Origin: Mesorhizobium sp. M8A.F.Ca.ET.218.01.1.1
GTDB taxonomy: Bacteria; Pseudomonadota; Alphaproteobacteria; Rhizobiales; Rhizobiaceae
Length of the DNA: 64,000 nt
Assembly (NCBI RefSeq): GCF_004791165.1
Contig: NZ_SRUZ01000001.1
Location: forward strand, 1,098,382 to 1,162,381
Direction: 5' to 3'
Positions 35,518 through 44,860 of this stretch are shown piece after piece (position 1 is the stretch's first letter; every line of letters begins with the position of its first letter). The position numbers were made by a program, and so were the translations under genes. The notes below the pieces were generated by a model. It was not told the DNA's origin, searched no databases, and saw only the letters and a program-made list of their open reading frames with translations.

Positions 35518-36351
35518 TCAGGAGGCCTTGGCCAGGAAACTCTGATAGTCCGATTTCGCCTGCAGCAGGCGCAGCACGTTCTCGCGCGATCCCCGCACAT
35601 GGGCGCGCGCCAGGGCGCCGGCCTTAGCGGCATCGCCGGCGCAGATCGCCTCGACGATCCGGGCATGCTCGTCGCGGGCGATCTTCCATTCATCGAGCCA
35701 CAAGAGTTCGGTCCAGACATAATGCTGGCACTTGTCGAGGATGCCGCACAGCATGCCGTGCAGCATCGCGTTGCCGCTGATTTCGGCGATGACACGGTGC
35801 AGGTCGATGCCGACTTCCAGTTCCTGGAATTTCTCGCGCGTGGTGCGATCCGGGATGGCGGCCAGCCGTTCGCATTCGGCCAGCATGGCGCGCAGCCGCG
35901 CCTTGTCCTTGTCGGTCGCCGCGGTGGCCGCGAGTTCGGTCGCATGGCCGTCGAGCAGTTCGCGGATGTCGAAGGCCTCGCGGAACATGTTGATGTCGAA
36001 CTCGGTGACGGCATAGCCCTGGCGCGGCCGGCCGGTGACCAGCCCGTCGCGCTCCAGCCGATTGAAGGCTTCGCGCACCGGCGTGCGGCTGACATTGAGT
36101 TTCGCCGCGATGTCGCTTTCGGTGACGCGCGAGCCCGGCGGAATCTGGCCGGTCACGATCATCGCCTTGAGCGCGGAATAGACCGAGTCGCGCAGTGTGT
36201 TTTTGGTTTCCTTGGCCAAGTTCCGTTCCCAGTTCTCCAGCCGCTTTAGCCGGACATTGCCTCGTTTGTAGTCGCAGTCGGCGCAATTTGCCACGCCTGC
36301 GGCATCGTCCCATCGCGTCGAACTGATCGTGCCTGTCGCAGTTGACAACAT
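35518..36351 (-). CDS. GntR family regulator, FCD (FadR) subgroup
   Basis: This 277-aa repressor-type regulator has a winged HTH (about 50-115, with SRVTESDIAAKLNVSRTPVREAFNRLERDGLV) and a C-terminal FCD ligand domain (about 130-260, with metal-site residues in the D..H..H pattern, e.g. GIDLHRVIAEISGN). The first 45 residues are an unusual extension with CADC. GAGAG lies before ATG 36351. It is divergent from the ABC transporter operon, and the shared region holds a TTGTATACAA palindrome, so it probably controls that operon and itself. Confidence 0.88.
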   Translation of the reverse strand: MLSTATGTISSTRWDDAAGVANCADCDYKRGNVRLKRLENWERNLAKETKNTLRDSVYSALKAMIVTGQIPPGSRVTESDIAAKLNVSRTPVREAFNRLERDGLVTGRPRQGYAVTEFDINMFREAFDIRELLDGHATELAATAATDKDKARLRAMLAECERLAAIPDRTTREKFQELEVGIDLHRVIAEISGNAMLHGMLCGILDKCQHYVWTELLWLDEWKIARDEHARIVEAICAGDAAKAGALARAHVRGSRENVLRLLQAKSDYQSFLAKAS

Positions 36352-36374
36352 CGATCTCTCGGCTACATTCTAAA

Positions 36375-36384
36375 TTGTATACAA
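36375..36384. promoter_or_regulatory. GntR/FCD-type operator TTGTATACAA
   Basis: A perfect 10-bp palindrome fits the T-GTnnnAC-A core bound by FCD-type GntR regulators. It lies 24 bp upstream of the regulator gene start and 51 bp upstream of the ABC transporter gene, well placed to control both. Confidence 0.65.
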
Positions 36385-36434
36385 AATCGCATGCCAAATC
36401 AAAAACAAATGGGAACACCGGTCGGAGAACCGAA

Positions 36435-37475
36435 ATGAACAGGATCAGAAACGTTAGCGTTGTGGCGATCGCGGGCCTCGTGGCGGCGTTCGCAGTGCCC
36501 GCCGTCGCCGCCGACACGATCACCGTCGCCTCGTGGGGCGGCACCTATCAGGAGGCGCAGACCAAGGCCTTCTTCAAGCCGACCGCCGATGCGCTCGGCA
36601 TCACCATCAAGGAAGACACCACCAACGGCCTCGACGACGTGCGGCTGCAGGTGACCGGAAATGCAGTGAAGTGGGACATCACCGAGCTCGGCGCCGACGA
36701 ATGCGCGCGCGGCTCGAAGGAAGGCCTGTTCGAAAAGCTGGATTACGGCATTATCGACAAGAGCGGCATCAACCCGAAATTGGTGCATGACGACTGGGTC
36801 GGCATTTCCTACACCTCCGTCGTGTTGATCTACCGGACCGATGTCTTCGGCGACAAGGGCCCGAAGACCTGGGCCGACTTCTGGAACGTGGAAAAATTCC
36901 CGGGACGGCGCGCGTTGAGCAGCAGCCAGGCGACGGAGACGCTGAGCGTTGCCGCACTCGCCTCGGGCCTGCCGATCGACAAGGTCTATCCGGTCGATGT
37001 CGATAGCGCCTTGAAATCGGTCGACAAGATCCGCGGCCATGTCGATGCCTGGTGGACCTCCGGTGCCCAGGCCATGCAACTGGTGAAGGACGGCGAAGTC
37101 GACATGGCGAGCATCTGGAACGGACGCGCCGGCACCCTGAAGAAGGCAGGCGCGCCGGTCAGCTTCTCCTTCGACCAGGGCGTGCTCACCGCCGACTGCA
37201 TGGTCATCCCCAAGGGCGCCAAGAACAAGGAAGCGGCGATGAAAGCGCTGGCGATGTTCGTCAGCCCGCAATTGCAGGCCAATCTGCCGCTCTATGTCGA
37301 CAATGGGCCGGTCAACGAGAAGGCCTTCGAGACCGGCAAGATCCCGCCCGAGCGGATCAAGGACATCAATTCGGCGCCCGAAAACGTCAAGAAGCAGGTG
37401 CTGCAGGATGCCGAGTTCTGGCGCGACAACCTTGTCGAGGCGACGGAGAAGTTCAACAATCTGATCCAGCAATAG
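36435..37475 (+). CDS. ABC transporter periplasmic binding protein, polyamine/opine type
   Basis: This 346-aa extracellular solute-binding protein of the PotD/Fbp group has a signal peptide (VVAIAGLVAAFAVPAVAA, cleavage near residue 26) and begins DTITVASWGGTYQEAQTKAFF. WWTSGAQAMQLVKDGEVDMASIWNGRA and the ending AEFWRDNLVEATEKFNNLI are typical. The ligand is probably a polyamine, modified amine or small organic acid; the family is broad. GGAG lies eight bases upstream. It is the first gene of the transporter operon controlled by the adjacent GntR regulator. Confidence 0.9.
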   Translation: MNRIRNVSVVAIAGLVAAFAVPAVAADTITVASWGGTYQEAQTKAFFKPTADALGITIKEDTTNGLDDVRLQVTGNAVKWDITELGADECARGSKEGLFEKLDYGIIDKSGINPKLVHDDWVGISYTSVVLIYRTDVFGDKGPKTWADFWNVEKFPGRRALSSSQATETLSVAALASGLPIDKVYPVDVDSALKSVDKIRGHVDAWWTSGAQAMQLVKDGEVDMASIWNGRAGTLKKAGAPVSFSFDQGVLTADCMVIPKGAKNKEAAMKALAMFVSPQLQANLPLYVDNGPVNEKAFETGKIPPERIKDINSAPENVKKQVLQDAEFWRDNLVEATEKFNNLIQQ

Positions 37476-37550
37476 GCCGGAACCCTGACATTGCGGGGCG
37501 GCGCGAACGCCGCCCTGCTCCTTCAGCCTTCTGCCCAGGAGAGAAGAACC

Positions 37551-38636
37551 TTGTCCATTGCACCATCCGCGCTGCCGATCAGCATGCGCCGGATCGAGAA
37601 GAGATTTGGCAGCGTGCCGGTGCTGCGCGACCTGAACCTCGATGTCGAGGCCGGCGAGTTCCTGACCCTGCTTGGCCCCTCCGGCTCGGGAAAGACGACG
37701 CTGCTGATGATCCTGGCCGGTTTCGTCAGGGCCAATGCCGGGAGCATCAAGGTCGGCGGCGACGAGATCATCACCACGCCGCCGCACAGGCGCAATATCG
37801 GCATGGTGTTCCAGAACTATGCGCTGTTTCCGCATATGAACGTCTTCCACAACATCGCCTTCCCGCTGAAACAGCGCGGCGTCGCGGCCGGCGAGACGGC
37901 GCAGCGGGTGGAGAAGGCGCTGGAGCTGGTGAAATTGCAGGGACTGGGCGAGCGCCGCGTCGACCAGCTCTCCGGCGGCCAGCGCCAGCGTGTGGCCCTG
38001 GCGCGCGCCATCGTCTTCGAGCCGCGCATCGTCTTGATGGACGAACCGCTGTCGGCGCTCGACAAGGGCCTGCGCGAGCACATGCAGATCGAGTTGCGCG
38101 CGCTTCATCGCCGTCTTGGCATGACGACGGTCTATGTCACGCACGACCAGCGCGAAGCCATCACCATGTCTGACCGCATCGCCGTGATGAACGGCGGCCG
38201 CATTGAACAGCTCGATCGGCCCGAAACGCTTTACGCCGCGCCGAAGACACAGTTCGTGGCCGGCTTCATAGGCGAATCGAACTTCATCCCGGTCGAAAGC
38301 CGCAACGGATCGGTCTGGTATGGGGACAGGCGGATCCAGACCGGGGCACCGACACCGCCGGCTGGCCCGCATCTGATGGTGGTGCGACCGGAGAAGCTCA
38401 GGCTGGTCACGGCAGCTGACCCGTCGGCCGGCATCAATGTGCTCGAAGCGACGGTCAGCGACATCATTTACCAGGGCGACAGTTTCGTTTGCTACGCCAG
38501 CCTGCGCGACGGCCGGCAGCTGACGTTGCGCGACTATTGCCGCAGCGATGTGCTGGCCAGGATGCCGGCGCCCGGCCAGCCGATCATGCTCGGCCTCGAC
38601 GCGAAGGACACGATCCTGGTGGCGGCCGAGGGATGA
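37551..38636 (+). CDS. ABC transporter ATP-binding protein, PotA type
   Basis: This 361-aa ATPase has Walker A GPSGSGKT, the Q-loop VFQNYALFPHM, signature [15 protein letters not shown], Walker B VLMDEPLSAL and a C-terminal TOBE domain (about 280-355). It belongs to the polyamine/opine-type CUT/POPT family. The start TTG 37551 (LSIAPSALPIS) was chosen because AGGAGAG lies seven bases upstream, whereas the longer TTG at 37491 has no ribosome-binding site; a TTG start is unusual. It overlaps the next permease gene by four bases. Confidence 0.92.
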   Translation: MSIAPSALPISMRRIEKRFGSVPVLRDLNLDVEAGEFLTLLGPSGSGKTTLLMILAGFVRANAGSIKVGGDEIITTPPHRRNIGMVFQNYALFPHMNVFHNIAFPLKQRGVAAGETAQRVEKALELVKLQGLGERRVDQLSGGQRQRVALARAIVFEPRIVLMDEPLSALDKGLREHMQIELRALHRRLGMTTVYVTHDQREAITMSDRIAVMNGGRIEQLDRPETLYAAPKTQFVAGFIGESNFIPVESRNGSVWYGDRRIQTGAPTPPAGPHLMVVRPEKLRLVTAADPSAGINVLEATVSDIIYQGDSFVCYASLRDGRQLTLRDYCRSDVLARMPAPGQPIMLGLDAKDTILVAAEG

Positions 38637-39559
38637 GCGCGCAATCCGCCCTGCTGAAGGAGATCGCCGGCCCGGCAGGGCAGGATCTCAACGCGCAGGC
38701 GCTGCGCGCCGACGCGCGGCGTGAGTCGCTGCGGCTGCTGGCGCTGCTGGCGCCGAGCCTGTTCCTCGTCTGCGCCATCATCATCGTGCCGATCGGCTGG
38801 CTGTTCTGGCTGTCGCTGTTCGACGAGACCGGCGCCTTCAGCGCCGCCAATTATGCGCGTTTCTTCGAACAGGCCTCCTACATCAAGACCTTCATCAGCA
38901 CCTTCAAGGTCGCCTTCATCGTCACCGGCGCCTGTGTGCTGCTCGGCTATCCCCTGGCCTATATGCTGTCGCAACTGCCGCGCCGGGCCGCGTCGATCTG
39001 CCTGATCTTCGTCATCCTGCCGTTCTGGACCTCGGTGCTGGTGCGCACCTATGCCTGGCTGGTGATCCTGCAGCGCAAGGGCCTGATCAACAGCTGGCTG
39101 ATCGATCTGGGCGTGATCAGCCAACCGCTGTCGCTCGCCAACAATTTCTCCGGCGTGGTCATCGGCATGACGCACATATTGCTGCCATTTCTCGTTTTGC
39201 CGCTCTATGCCTCGATGAAGACCATCGACACCGACTGCCTGCGCGCCGGCATGAATCTCGGCGCCGGCCCGGCCGCGACGTTCCGGCAGGTCTTCTTTCC
39301 GCTGTCGCTGCCCGGCCTCGCCTCGGGCGTGGTCATCGTCTTCGTGCTGTGCCTCGGCTTCTTCGTCACCCCGGCGCTGATGGGGGGCGGCAAGGTGGTG
39401 ATGTGGGCGATGCGCATGGAACAGACCACCAGCCTCTATTCCAACTGGGGCGCCGGTGCGGCACTCGGCGTCGTGCTGCTGGTGGTCACGCTGGCGCTGC
39501 TCGGCCTGTTCCAGTGGCTGCTCGGCGCGCGCGCCACCGGCGTATGGAGCTCGCGATGA
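38633..39559 (+). CDS. ABC transporter permease, PotB type
   Basis: This 308-aa inner-membrane permease has six predicted membrane segments and the EAA loop region DCLRAGMNLGAGPAATFRQVFFPLSLPGL that contacts the ATPase. ATG 38633 overlaps the ATPase stop codon (ATGA) and GAGGG precedes it. It pairs with the next permease to form the membrane channel for the binding protein at 36435. Confidence 0.93.
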   Translation: MSAQSALLKEIAGPAGQDLNAQALRADARRESLRLLALLAPSLFLVCAIIIVPIGWLFWLSLFDETGAFSAANYARFFEQASYIKTFISTFKVAFIVTGACVLLGYPLAYMLSQLPRRAASICLIFVILPFWTSVLVRTYAWLVILQRKGLINSWLIDLGVISQPLSLANNFSGVVIGMTHILLPFLVLPLYASMKTIDTDCLRAGMNLGAGPAATFRQVFFPLSLPGLASGVVIVFVLCLGFFVTPALMGGGKVVMWAMRMEQTTSLYSNWGAGAALGVVLLVVTLALLGLFQWLLGARATGVWSSR

Positions 39560-40356
39560 GCGACGGTATCGGCCTGCCGATCTCGCACCGGCAACGCCTG
39601 TGGCTCTACGGCTTCGGCGGCCTCGTGCTGTTGTTCCTGATCGCGCCGTCGGTCATCATCGTCATCATGTCGTTTTCGGATTCGACGCTGCTGCAATTCC
39701 CGCCGCAGCAATGGTCGCTGCGCTGGTACCAGAGCTATTTCCAGTCGCTGGAATGGCGCGATGCGACCATCGTGTCGGTCAAGGTAGCTATCATGACCGC
39801 GCTGGTGGCGACGCCGCTCGGCACCACTGCCGCCTATGCGATCAACCGGGGCACGCTGCGCTTCAACGGCACCATCAACGCGCTGCTCACGGCGTCGCTG
39901 ATCATCCCGGTGATCCTGGTCGGTATCGGCACCTTCTTCCTCTACGCGCGCATCGGCCTCAACAACACGCTGACCGGCCTCGTTATCGCGCATACGGTGC
40001 AGGCGCTGCCGCTGGTGGTGCTGACGGTGCTTTCGGGCCTGCGCTCCTACGACATGAACCAGGAGCGGGTGGCGCGCAGCCTGGGTGCGGGACGCATCGC
40101 GGCCTTCTGGCAGGTAACGATGCCGCAGATCCGCTTCTCGATCGTCTCGGGCGCGCTATTTGCCTTCATCACCTCCTTCGACGAAGTTGTCGTCTCGCTG
40201 TTCATCTCGGGCGGCGAGACCACCACCCTGACGCGCCGCATGTTCAACGCGCTGCGCGACCAGATCGACCCGACCATCGCTGCCATCTCGACCTGCCTGA
40301 TCGTGCTGTCGGTGCTGCTTTTGTCGCTGGCACAGATTTTCGGCCGGCGGCATTGA
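39556..40356 (+). CDS. ABC transporter permease, PotC type
   Basis: This 266-aa second permease subunit has six membrane segments and the EAA motif ERVARSLGAGRIAAFWQVTMPQI. It starts at ATG 39556 overlapping the stop of the first permease (ATGA); an in-frame ATG four codons earlier (39544) is the alternative. It is followed 47 bp later by the gamma-glutamyltransferase gene, suggesting one operon and linked function. Confidence 0.93.
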   Translation: MSDGIGLPISHRQRLWLYGFGGLVLLFLIAPSVIIVIMSFSDSTLLQFPPQQWSLRWYQSYFQSLEWRDATIVSVKVAIMTALVATPLGTTAAYAINRGTLRFNGTINALLTASLIIPVILVGIGTFFLYARIGLNNTLTGLVIAHTVQALPLVVLTVLSGLRSYDMNQERVARSLGAGRIAAFWQVTMPQIRFSIVSGALFAFITSFDEVVVSLFISGGETTTLTRRMFNALRDQIDPTIAAISTCLIVLSVLLLSLAQIFGRRH

Positions 40357-40403
40357 TTTCATCGGACCAATTCGCAGAAATGACCTAGGGATATCCAGAC
40401 AGA

Positions 40404-41990
40404 ATGCGTGATTTCCAGTTTCCCGGCCGCTCGCCGGTTCGTGCCACCGAAGCGATCGCCGCGACATCGCATCCGCTTTCGACGCTTGCGGCCATCGAGA
40501 TGCTGCGCGTCGGCGGCAATGCGATGGATGCCGCCATCTGCGCCGCCGCCGTGCAGGGCGTGGTCGAGCCGCAATCGACCGGCATCGGCGGCGATTGCTT
40601 TGTCCTTTACTGCCCCAGGGGACAGAGCGAGGTGCTGGCCTTCAACGGCTCTGGCCGGGCGCCGGCGGCCGCGACCGTCGACTGGTATCGCGACAAGGGC
40701 TTTAGCGAACTTCCCAAACAGGGGCCGCATGCGGTGACCGTGCCGGGCGCCATCGACGCCTGGTGCCGGCTGCTGGAAGACCATGGCAGCAAGAGCCTGG
40801 CCGAGGTGCTGGCGCCGGCGATCCACTATGCCGAGAACGGCTATGTCGTGCACGACCGCGTCGCCTTCGACTGGGCCGAACCCGAAACCGACCTTTCCGC
40901 CGACGAGCATGCCGCCCGCATCTTCCTGCCGGGTGGCGTGGCGCCCAAGGCCGGCGACGTGCACCGGCAGCCGGAGCTTGCCGCCACCCTGCGCATCATC
41001 GCCAAACAGGGCCGCGCCGGTTTCTACGAAGGCGCGATGGCCGACGACATGGTGCGCCGGCTCAAGGAACTGGGCGGGCTGCATTCGCATGAGGATTTTG
41101 CCGCGACCCGGGGCGACTATGTGGCGCCGGTGAGCATCAGCTATGGCGGCCACGAGATCCACCAGATGCCGCCGAACAACCAGGGCCTGACGGCGCTGTT
41201 GATGCTGAACGTGCTGTCGGGCTTCAAGCTTGGCGAGCTCGATCCCAACGGCGCCGAGCGCCTGCATCTGGAGATCGAGGCCGGGCGGCTGGCCTATCGC
41301 GACCGAGACCGTTTCGTCGGCGACCAGGACCGTGTCCAGGTGCCGGTGCGAGAGCTCCTGTCGACCGCCTATGCCGAGCGGCTGCGCGCCCAGATCGACC
41401 GCGAGCGCGCCATGACCCACCTGCCGGATGTGCAACTGCCCGGCAGCGACACGGTCTATATCTCGATTGTCGACCGCGACCGCAACGCGGTCTCGTTCAT
41501 CAACTCGACCTATTATTCCTTCGGCAGCGGCGTGGTCGGCCCGAAGAGCGGCGTGGTCCTGCAGAACCGCGGCTCAAGCTTCCGCCTCGATCCGGCGCAC
41601 CCCAACGCGATCGCGCCCGGCAAGCGGCCGATGCACACGATCATGCCGGGCATGGCGACAAGGAACGGCCGCGTGGTGATGCCGTTCGGCGTGATGGGCG
41701 GCGGCTACCAGCCCTTCGGCCATGTCCACCTTCTGACCAACATGATCGATTTCGGCATGGACCCGCAGCAGGCGCTGGACGCGCCGCGCGTGTTCTACAA
41801 TGACGGCATGGTGGAGGCGGAGCGCAACGTGCCCACCGAGGCGATCGAAGGCCTGCGCCGGCGCGGCCACGCCATCGCCGAGCCGCACCATCCGCTCGGC
41901 GGCGGACAGGCGGTGCTGATCGACTGGGAGAAGGGAACGCTGACCGGGGCGTCGGACCCGCGCAAGGACGGGATGGCGCTGGGATATTGA
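40404..41990 (+). CDS. Gamma-glutamyltransferase family protein (cytoplasmic form)
   Basis: This 528-aa Ntn-hydrolase self-cleaves; the nucleophile is expected at T350 in GSDTVYISIVDRDRNAVSFI, where classical enzymes have TTHYSVVD. Substrate-site motifs NAMDAAICAAAV, STGIGGDCF and FGSGVVGPKSGVVLQNRGSSF are present, and MGGGYQPFGH near the end. There is no signal peptide, so it acts in the cytoplasm, unlike the periplasmic GGT of E. coli. Placed after a polyamine-type transporter, it may cleave or make gamma-glutamyl amines or peptides taken up by it (inference). Confidence 0.87.
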   Translation: MRDFQFPGRSPVRATEAIAATSHPLSTLAAIEMLRVGGNAMDAAICAAAVQGVVEPQSTGIGGDCFVLYCPRGQSEVLAFNGSGRAPAAATVDWYRDKGFSELPKQGPHAVTVPGAIDAWCRLLEDHGSKSLAEVLAPAIHYAENGYVVHDRVAFDWAEPETDLSADEHAARIFLPGGVAPKAGDVHRQPELAATLRIIAKQGRAGFYEGAMADDMVRRLKELGGLHSHEDFAATRGDYVAPVSISYGGHEIHQMPPNNQGLTALLMLNVLSGFKLGELDPNGAERLHLEIEAGRLAYRDRDRFVGDQDRVQVPVRELLSTAYAERLRAQIDRERAMTHLPDVQLPGSDTVYISIVDRDRNAVSFINSTYYSFGSGVVGPKSGVVLQNRGSSFRLDPAHPNAIAPGKRPMHTIMPGMATRNGRVVMPFGVMGGGYQPFGHVHLLTNMIDFGMDPQQALDAPRVFYNDGMVEAERNVPTEAIEGLRRRGHAIAEPHHPLGGGQAVLIDWEKGTLTGASDPRKDGMALGY

Positions 41991-42053
41991 GGTATGGGTA
42001 CCGGTAGAGCGTACTGATGGGATTCAGTTCAAGGTTGCTCGCTACTTCTCCAG

Positions 42054-42240
42054 GCGCTGGCGCTGCCCCTCACCTGCCTGCCGGCATCCTCTCCCCGTAT
42101 AGTGACGGGGGAGAGGGACGCTCCGCTCCCTCGGCGCTTTTCTGCAACGCTGGCAGTTGGCGAAACCATCGGCGAACAGCCCTTTCCCCCGTCGCTATAC
42201 GGGGAGAAATGCCCGGCAGGGCAATGAGGGGCGGCGCGAA
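42054..42240. repeat. Palindromic intergenic repeat, RIME-like, two inverted arms
   Basis: The left arm is GCTGCCCCTCACCTGCC..CTCCCCGTATAGTGACGGGG, the right arm CCCCGTCGCTATACGGGG..CCGGCAGGGCAATGAGGGGC. It fills most of the 293-bp gap between the gamma-glutamyltransferase and acyl-CoA ligase genes; nothing else is seen in that gap. Confidence 0.8.
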
Positions 42241-42283
42241 CCTCCGCTGGACTTTCACAAGCTTTGAAACATAGTCGGTGATC

Positions 42284-43804
42284 ATGACCCAAACCCACCC
42301 AGACCTCTCCCGCCGCCTCGCCGCCGGAGACGACAACGCCCCCGCCATCCTGGCGCCCGACAGGCCCACGCTGACCCATGGCGGTCTGCGCGCGCTGATC
42401 GCCGCCACCGCCACTCAGCTGCACGCCCTCGGCATCGGCCAGGGCGACCGGGTGGCGATCGTGCTGCCGAACGGACCGGAGATGGCGACGGCCTTCATCG
42501 CGGTGGCGGCCACAGCCTCGACGGCGCCGCTCAATCCGGCCTACCGGGCCGACGAACTCGATTTCTATCTCACCGACATCGGCGCCAAGGCTATCCTCGT
42601 CGCGGAGACCGAGACCGGTCCGGCCGTGACGGTGGCCGAGCGTCTCGGCATCGGCGTGCTGCGGCTCATCGTGCAGCCAGATGCTCCGGCCGGCAGCTTC
42701 ATCATCGAGGGCAAGGCGGTCGGCCCGCAGGCGGCGCCCGCCATGGCGGGGGACGACGACATCGCGCTGTTGCTGCACACCTCCGGCACGACGTCGCGGC
42801 CCAAGCTGGTGCCGCTCAGCCATGCCAATGTCGCGGCCTCCGCCCGCCATATCGGCGCGACGCTCGGCCTGACGGCCAGCGATCGCTGCCTCAACATCAT
42901 GCCGCTGTTCCACATCCATGGGCTGATCGCGGCGGTGCTGTCGTCGCTCGCCGCCGGCGGCAGCATCTACTGCACGCCGGGCTTCAACGCGCTGCGCTTC
43001 TTCCAATGGCTGAGTGACGCGAAACCAAGCTGGTACACGGCCGTGCCGACCATGCACCAGGCGATCCTGGCGCGCGCGGCGCGCAATGAAGGCGTGCTGG
43101 CAGCAGCTAAGCCGCGCTTCATCCGCTCGTCCTCGGCATCGCTGCCGGCGCAGGTCATGGCCGAACTCGAAGCGACCTTCGGCTGCCCGGTCATCGAATC
43201 CTATGGGATGACCGAGGCCGCGCACCAGATGGCCTCGAACCGGCTGCCGCCGGGCTTGCGCAAACCGGGCAGCGTCGGTGCGGCGGGCGGACCCGAAGTG
43301 GCGGTCATGGCGCCGGACGGACGGCTGATGCAGGCCGGCGAAACCGGCGAGATCGTCATTCGCGGACCCAATGTCACGTCAGGCTACGAGAAGAACCCGG
43401 ACGCCAACGCCACGGCCTTTGCGCATGGCTGGTTCCACACCGGCGACCAGGGCGTGCTCGACGGCGACGGCTATCTCAAGGTTACCGGCCGGCTGAAGGA
43501 GATCATCAACCGCGGCGGCGAAAAGATCTCGCCGCTCGAGGTCGACGACGTGCTGATGGACCATCCGGCGGTGGCGCAGGTCGTCACCTTCGCCATGCCG
43601 CATGACAAGCTTGGCGAGGAGGTGGCGGCGGCCGTGGTGCTGCGCGAAGGCATGAGCGCCACCGAGGGCGATATCCGCGCCCACGCCGCGACCCGGCTCG
43701 CCGATTTCAAGGTGCCGCGCAAGGTGCTGATCCTGGACGAGATCCCCAAGGGCGCCACCGGCAAGCTGCAGCGCATCGGGCTCGCCGCCAAGCTCGGGCT
43801 CTGA
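42284..43804 (+). CDS. AMP-dependent acyl-CoA ligase, oxalyl-CoA synthetase-like
   Basis: This 506-aa ANL-superfamily ligase has P-loop ALLLHTSGTTSRPKLVPLSH, then VIESYGMTEAAHQM (A5), FHTGDQGVLDGDGYLKVTGRLKEIINRGGEKISP (A7-A8) and the catalytic lysine in KGATGKLQR. It is closest in feel to the Pcs60/oxalate-CoA ligase group, but the acid substrate cannot be told from sequence alone. ATG 42284 was chosen over a GTG two codons earlier. The next gene starts three bases after its stop, so the two form an operon. Confidence 0.88.
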   Translation: MTQTHPDLSRRLAAGDDNAPAILAPDRPTLTHGGLRALIAATATQLHALGIGQGDRVAIVLPNGPEMATAFIAVAATASTAPLNPAYRADELDFYLTDIGAKAILVAETETGPAVTVAERLGIGVLRLIVQPDAPAGSFIIEGKAVGPQAAPAMAGDDDIALLLHTSGTTSRPKLVPLSHANVAASARHIGATLGLTASDRCLNIMPLFHIHGLIAAVLSSLAAGGSIYCTPGFNALRFFQWLSDAKPSWYTAVPTMHQAILARAARNEGVLAAAKPRFIRSSSASLPAQVMAELEATFGCPVIESYGMTEAAHQMASNRLPPGLRKPGSVGAAGGPEVAVMAPDGRLMQAGETGEIVIRGPNVTSGYEKNPDANATAFAHGWFHTGDQGVLDGDGYLKVTGRLKEIINRGGEKISPLEVDDVLMDHPAVAQVVTFAMPHDKLGEEVAAAVVLREGMSATEGDIRAHAATRLADFKVPRKVLILDEIPKGATGKLQRIGLAAKLGL

Positions 43805-43806
43805 CG

Positions 43807-44787
43807 ATGAAGATCACCATCTTCGGCGCCGGCGCCATCGGCGGCTATCTCGCGGCCAAGCTGGCCATCGCCGGCCGCACCGATCTGTCGATCGTCGCCC
43901 GCGGCGCGCATCTCGAAGCGATCAAGGCAGATGGCCTGCGCCTGATCGAGGACGGACAGGAAACGACCGCCCCGGTCAGGGCCGCCGCCAAGGCGGAAGA
44001 GCTTGGCGCGCAGGATTATGTCGTGCTGGCGCTGAAGGCGCATTCCGTCGCGCCCGCGCTCGACCAGATCGCACCGCTGCTTGGGGACCACACATCCGTC
44101 GTCACCATGCAGAACGGCGTGCCGTGGTGGTATTTCTACAAGGCCGGCGGCGCGCTCGAAGGCACCAGGCTGCAGCAGGTCGATCCCGGCGGCACGGTCT
44201 GGGAACGGCTCGGCCCGCAGCGTGTCATCGGCTCGGTCGTCTATCCCGCCGTCGAGGTCGACGCGCCCGGCCTCATCCGCCATGTCGAGGGCAGGCGCTT
44301 CTCGCTCGGCGAGCCCTCGGGCGAGAAGAGCGAACGGACCATGCTTCTGGCCGGGGAGTTGGTCAAGGCCGGGCTGCAGGCGCCGGTCCGCGACGACATA
44401 CGCGGCGAAATCTGGATAAAGCTGTGGGGCAACCTCTCCTTCAATCCGATCTCGGCGCTGACCGGCAGCACGCTGGCGGGAATCGTCGCCGACGAGGGCA
44501 CCCGCACGCTCGCCCGCGCCATGATGCTGGAAGCGCAGGCGATCGGCGAAAGCCTCGGCGTGCGCTTCCCCATAGACGTCGACCGCCGCATCAAGGGCGC
44601 CGGCGATGTCGGCGAACACAAGACCTCGATGCTGCAAGACCTGGAACGCGGCCGCCCTATGGAGATCGACGCGCTGGTGGGCGCGGTGCAGGAACTGGGG
44701 CGGCTGACGGGGCAGCCGACGCCGGCGATCGATGGGGTGCTGGCGCTGGTGCGGCGGCTGGCGGTGGAGCGCGGGTGTTACGGGTGA
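43807..44787 (+). CDS. 2-dehydropantoate 2-reductase family protein (PanE/ApbA)
   Basis: This 326-aa NADPH-dependent reductase of the ketopantoate reductase family has the Rossmann motif TIFGAGAIGGYLAAKLA, the loop LALKAHSV, TMQNGVPWWYF, the C-terminal domain with KLWGNLSFNPISALTG (catalytic lysine and asparagine region) and TSMLQDLERGRPMEID. The family includes true pantoate makers and reductases of other 2-oxo acids. Coupling to an acyl-CoA ligase suggests a catabolic role rather than pantothenate synthesis, so no symbol is given. Confidence 0.85.
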   Translation: MKITIFGAGAIGGYLAAKLAIAGRTDLSIVARGAHLEAIKADGLRLIEDGQETTAPVRAAAKAEELGAQDYVVLALKAHSVAPALDQIAPLLGDHTSVVTMQNGVPWWYFYKAGGALEGTRLQQVDPGGTVWERLGPQRVIGSVVYPAVEVDAPGLIRHVEGRRFSLGEPSGEKSERTMLLAGELVKAGLQAPVRDDIRGEIWIKLWGNLSFNPISALTGSTLAGIVADEGTRTLARAMMLEAQAIGESLGVRFPIDVDRRIKGAGDVGEHKTSMLQDLERGRPMEIDALVGAVQELGRLTGQPTPAIDGVLALVRRLAVERGCYG

Positions 44788-44860
44788 GGAGGCGGGCTGA
44801 GGCTGCGCTTGCGCGCCATCCCTCTCGACAAGAGCTGAACGCGATCGAAAGCAGGCGTGC

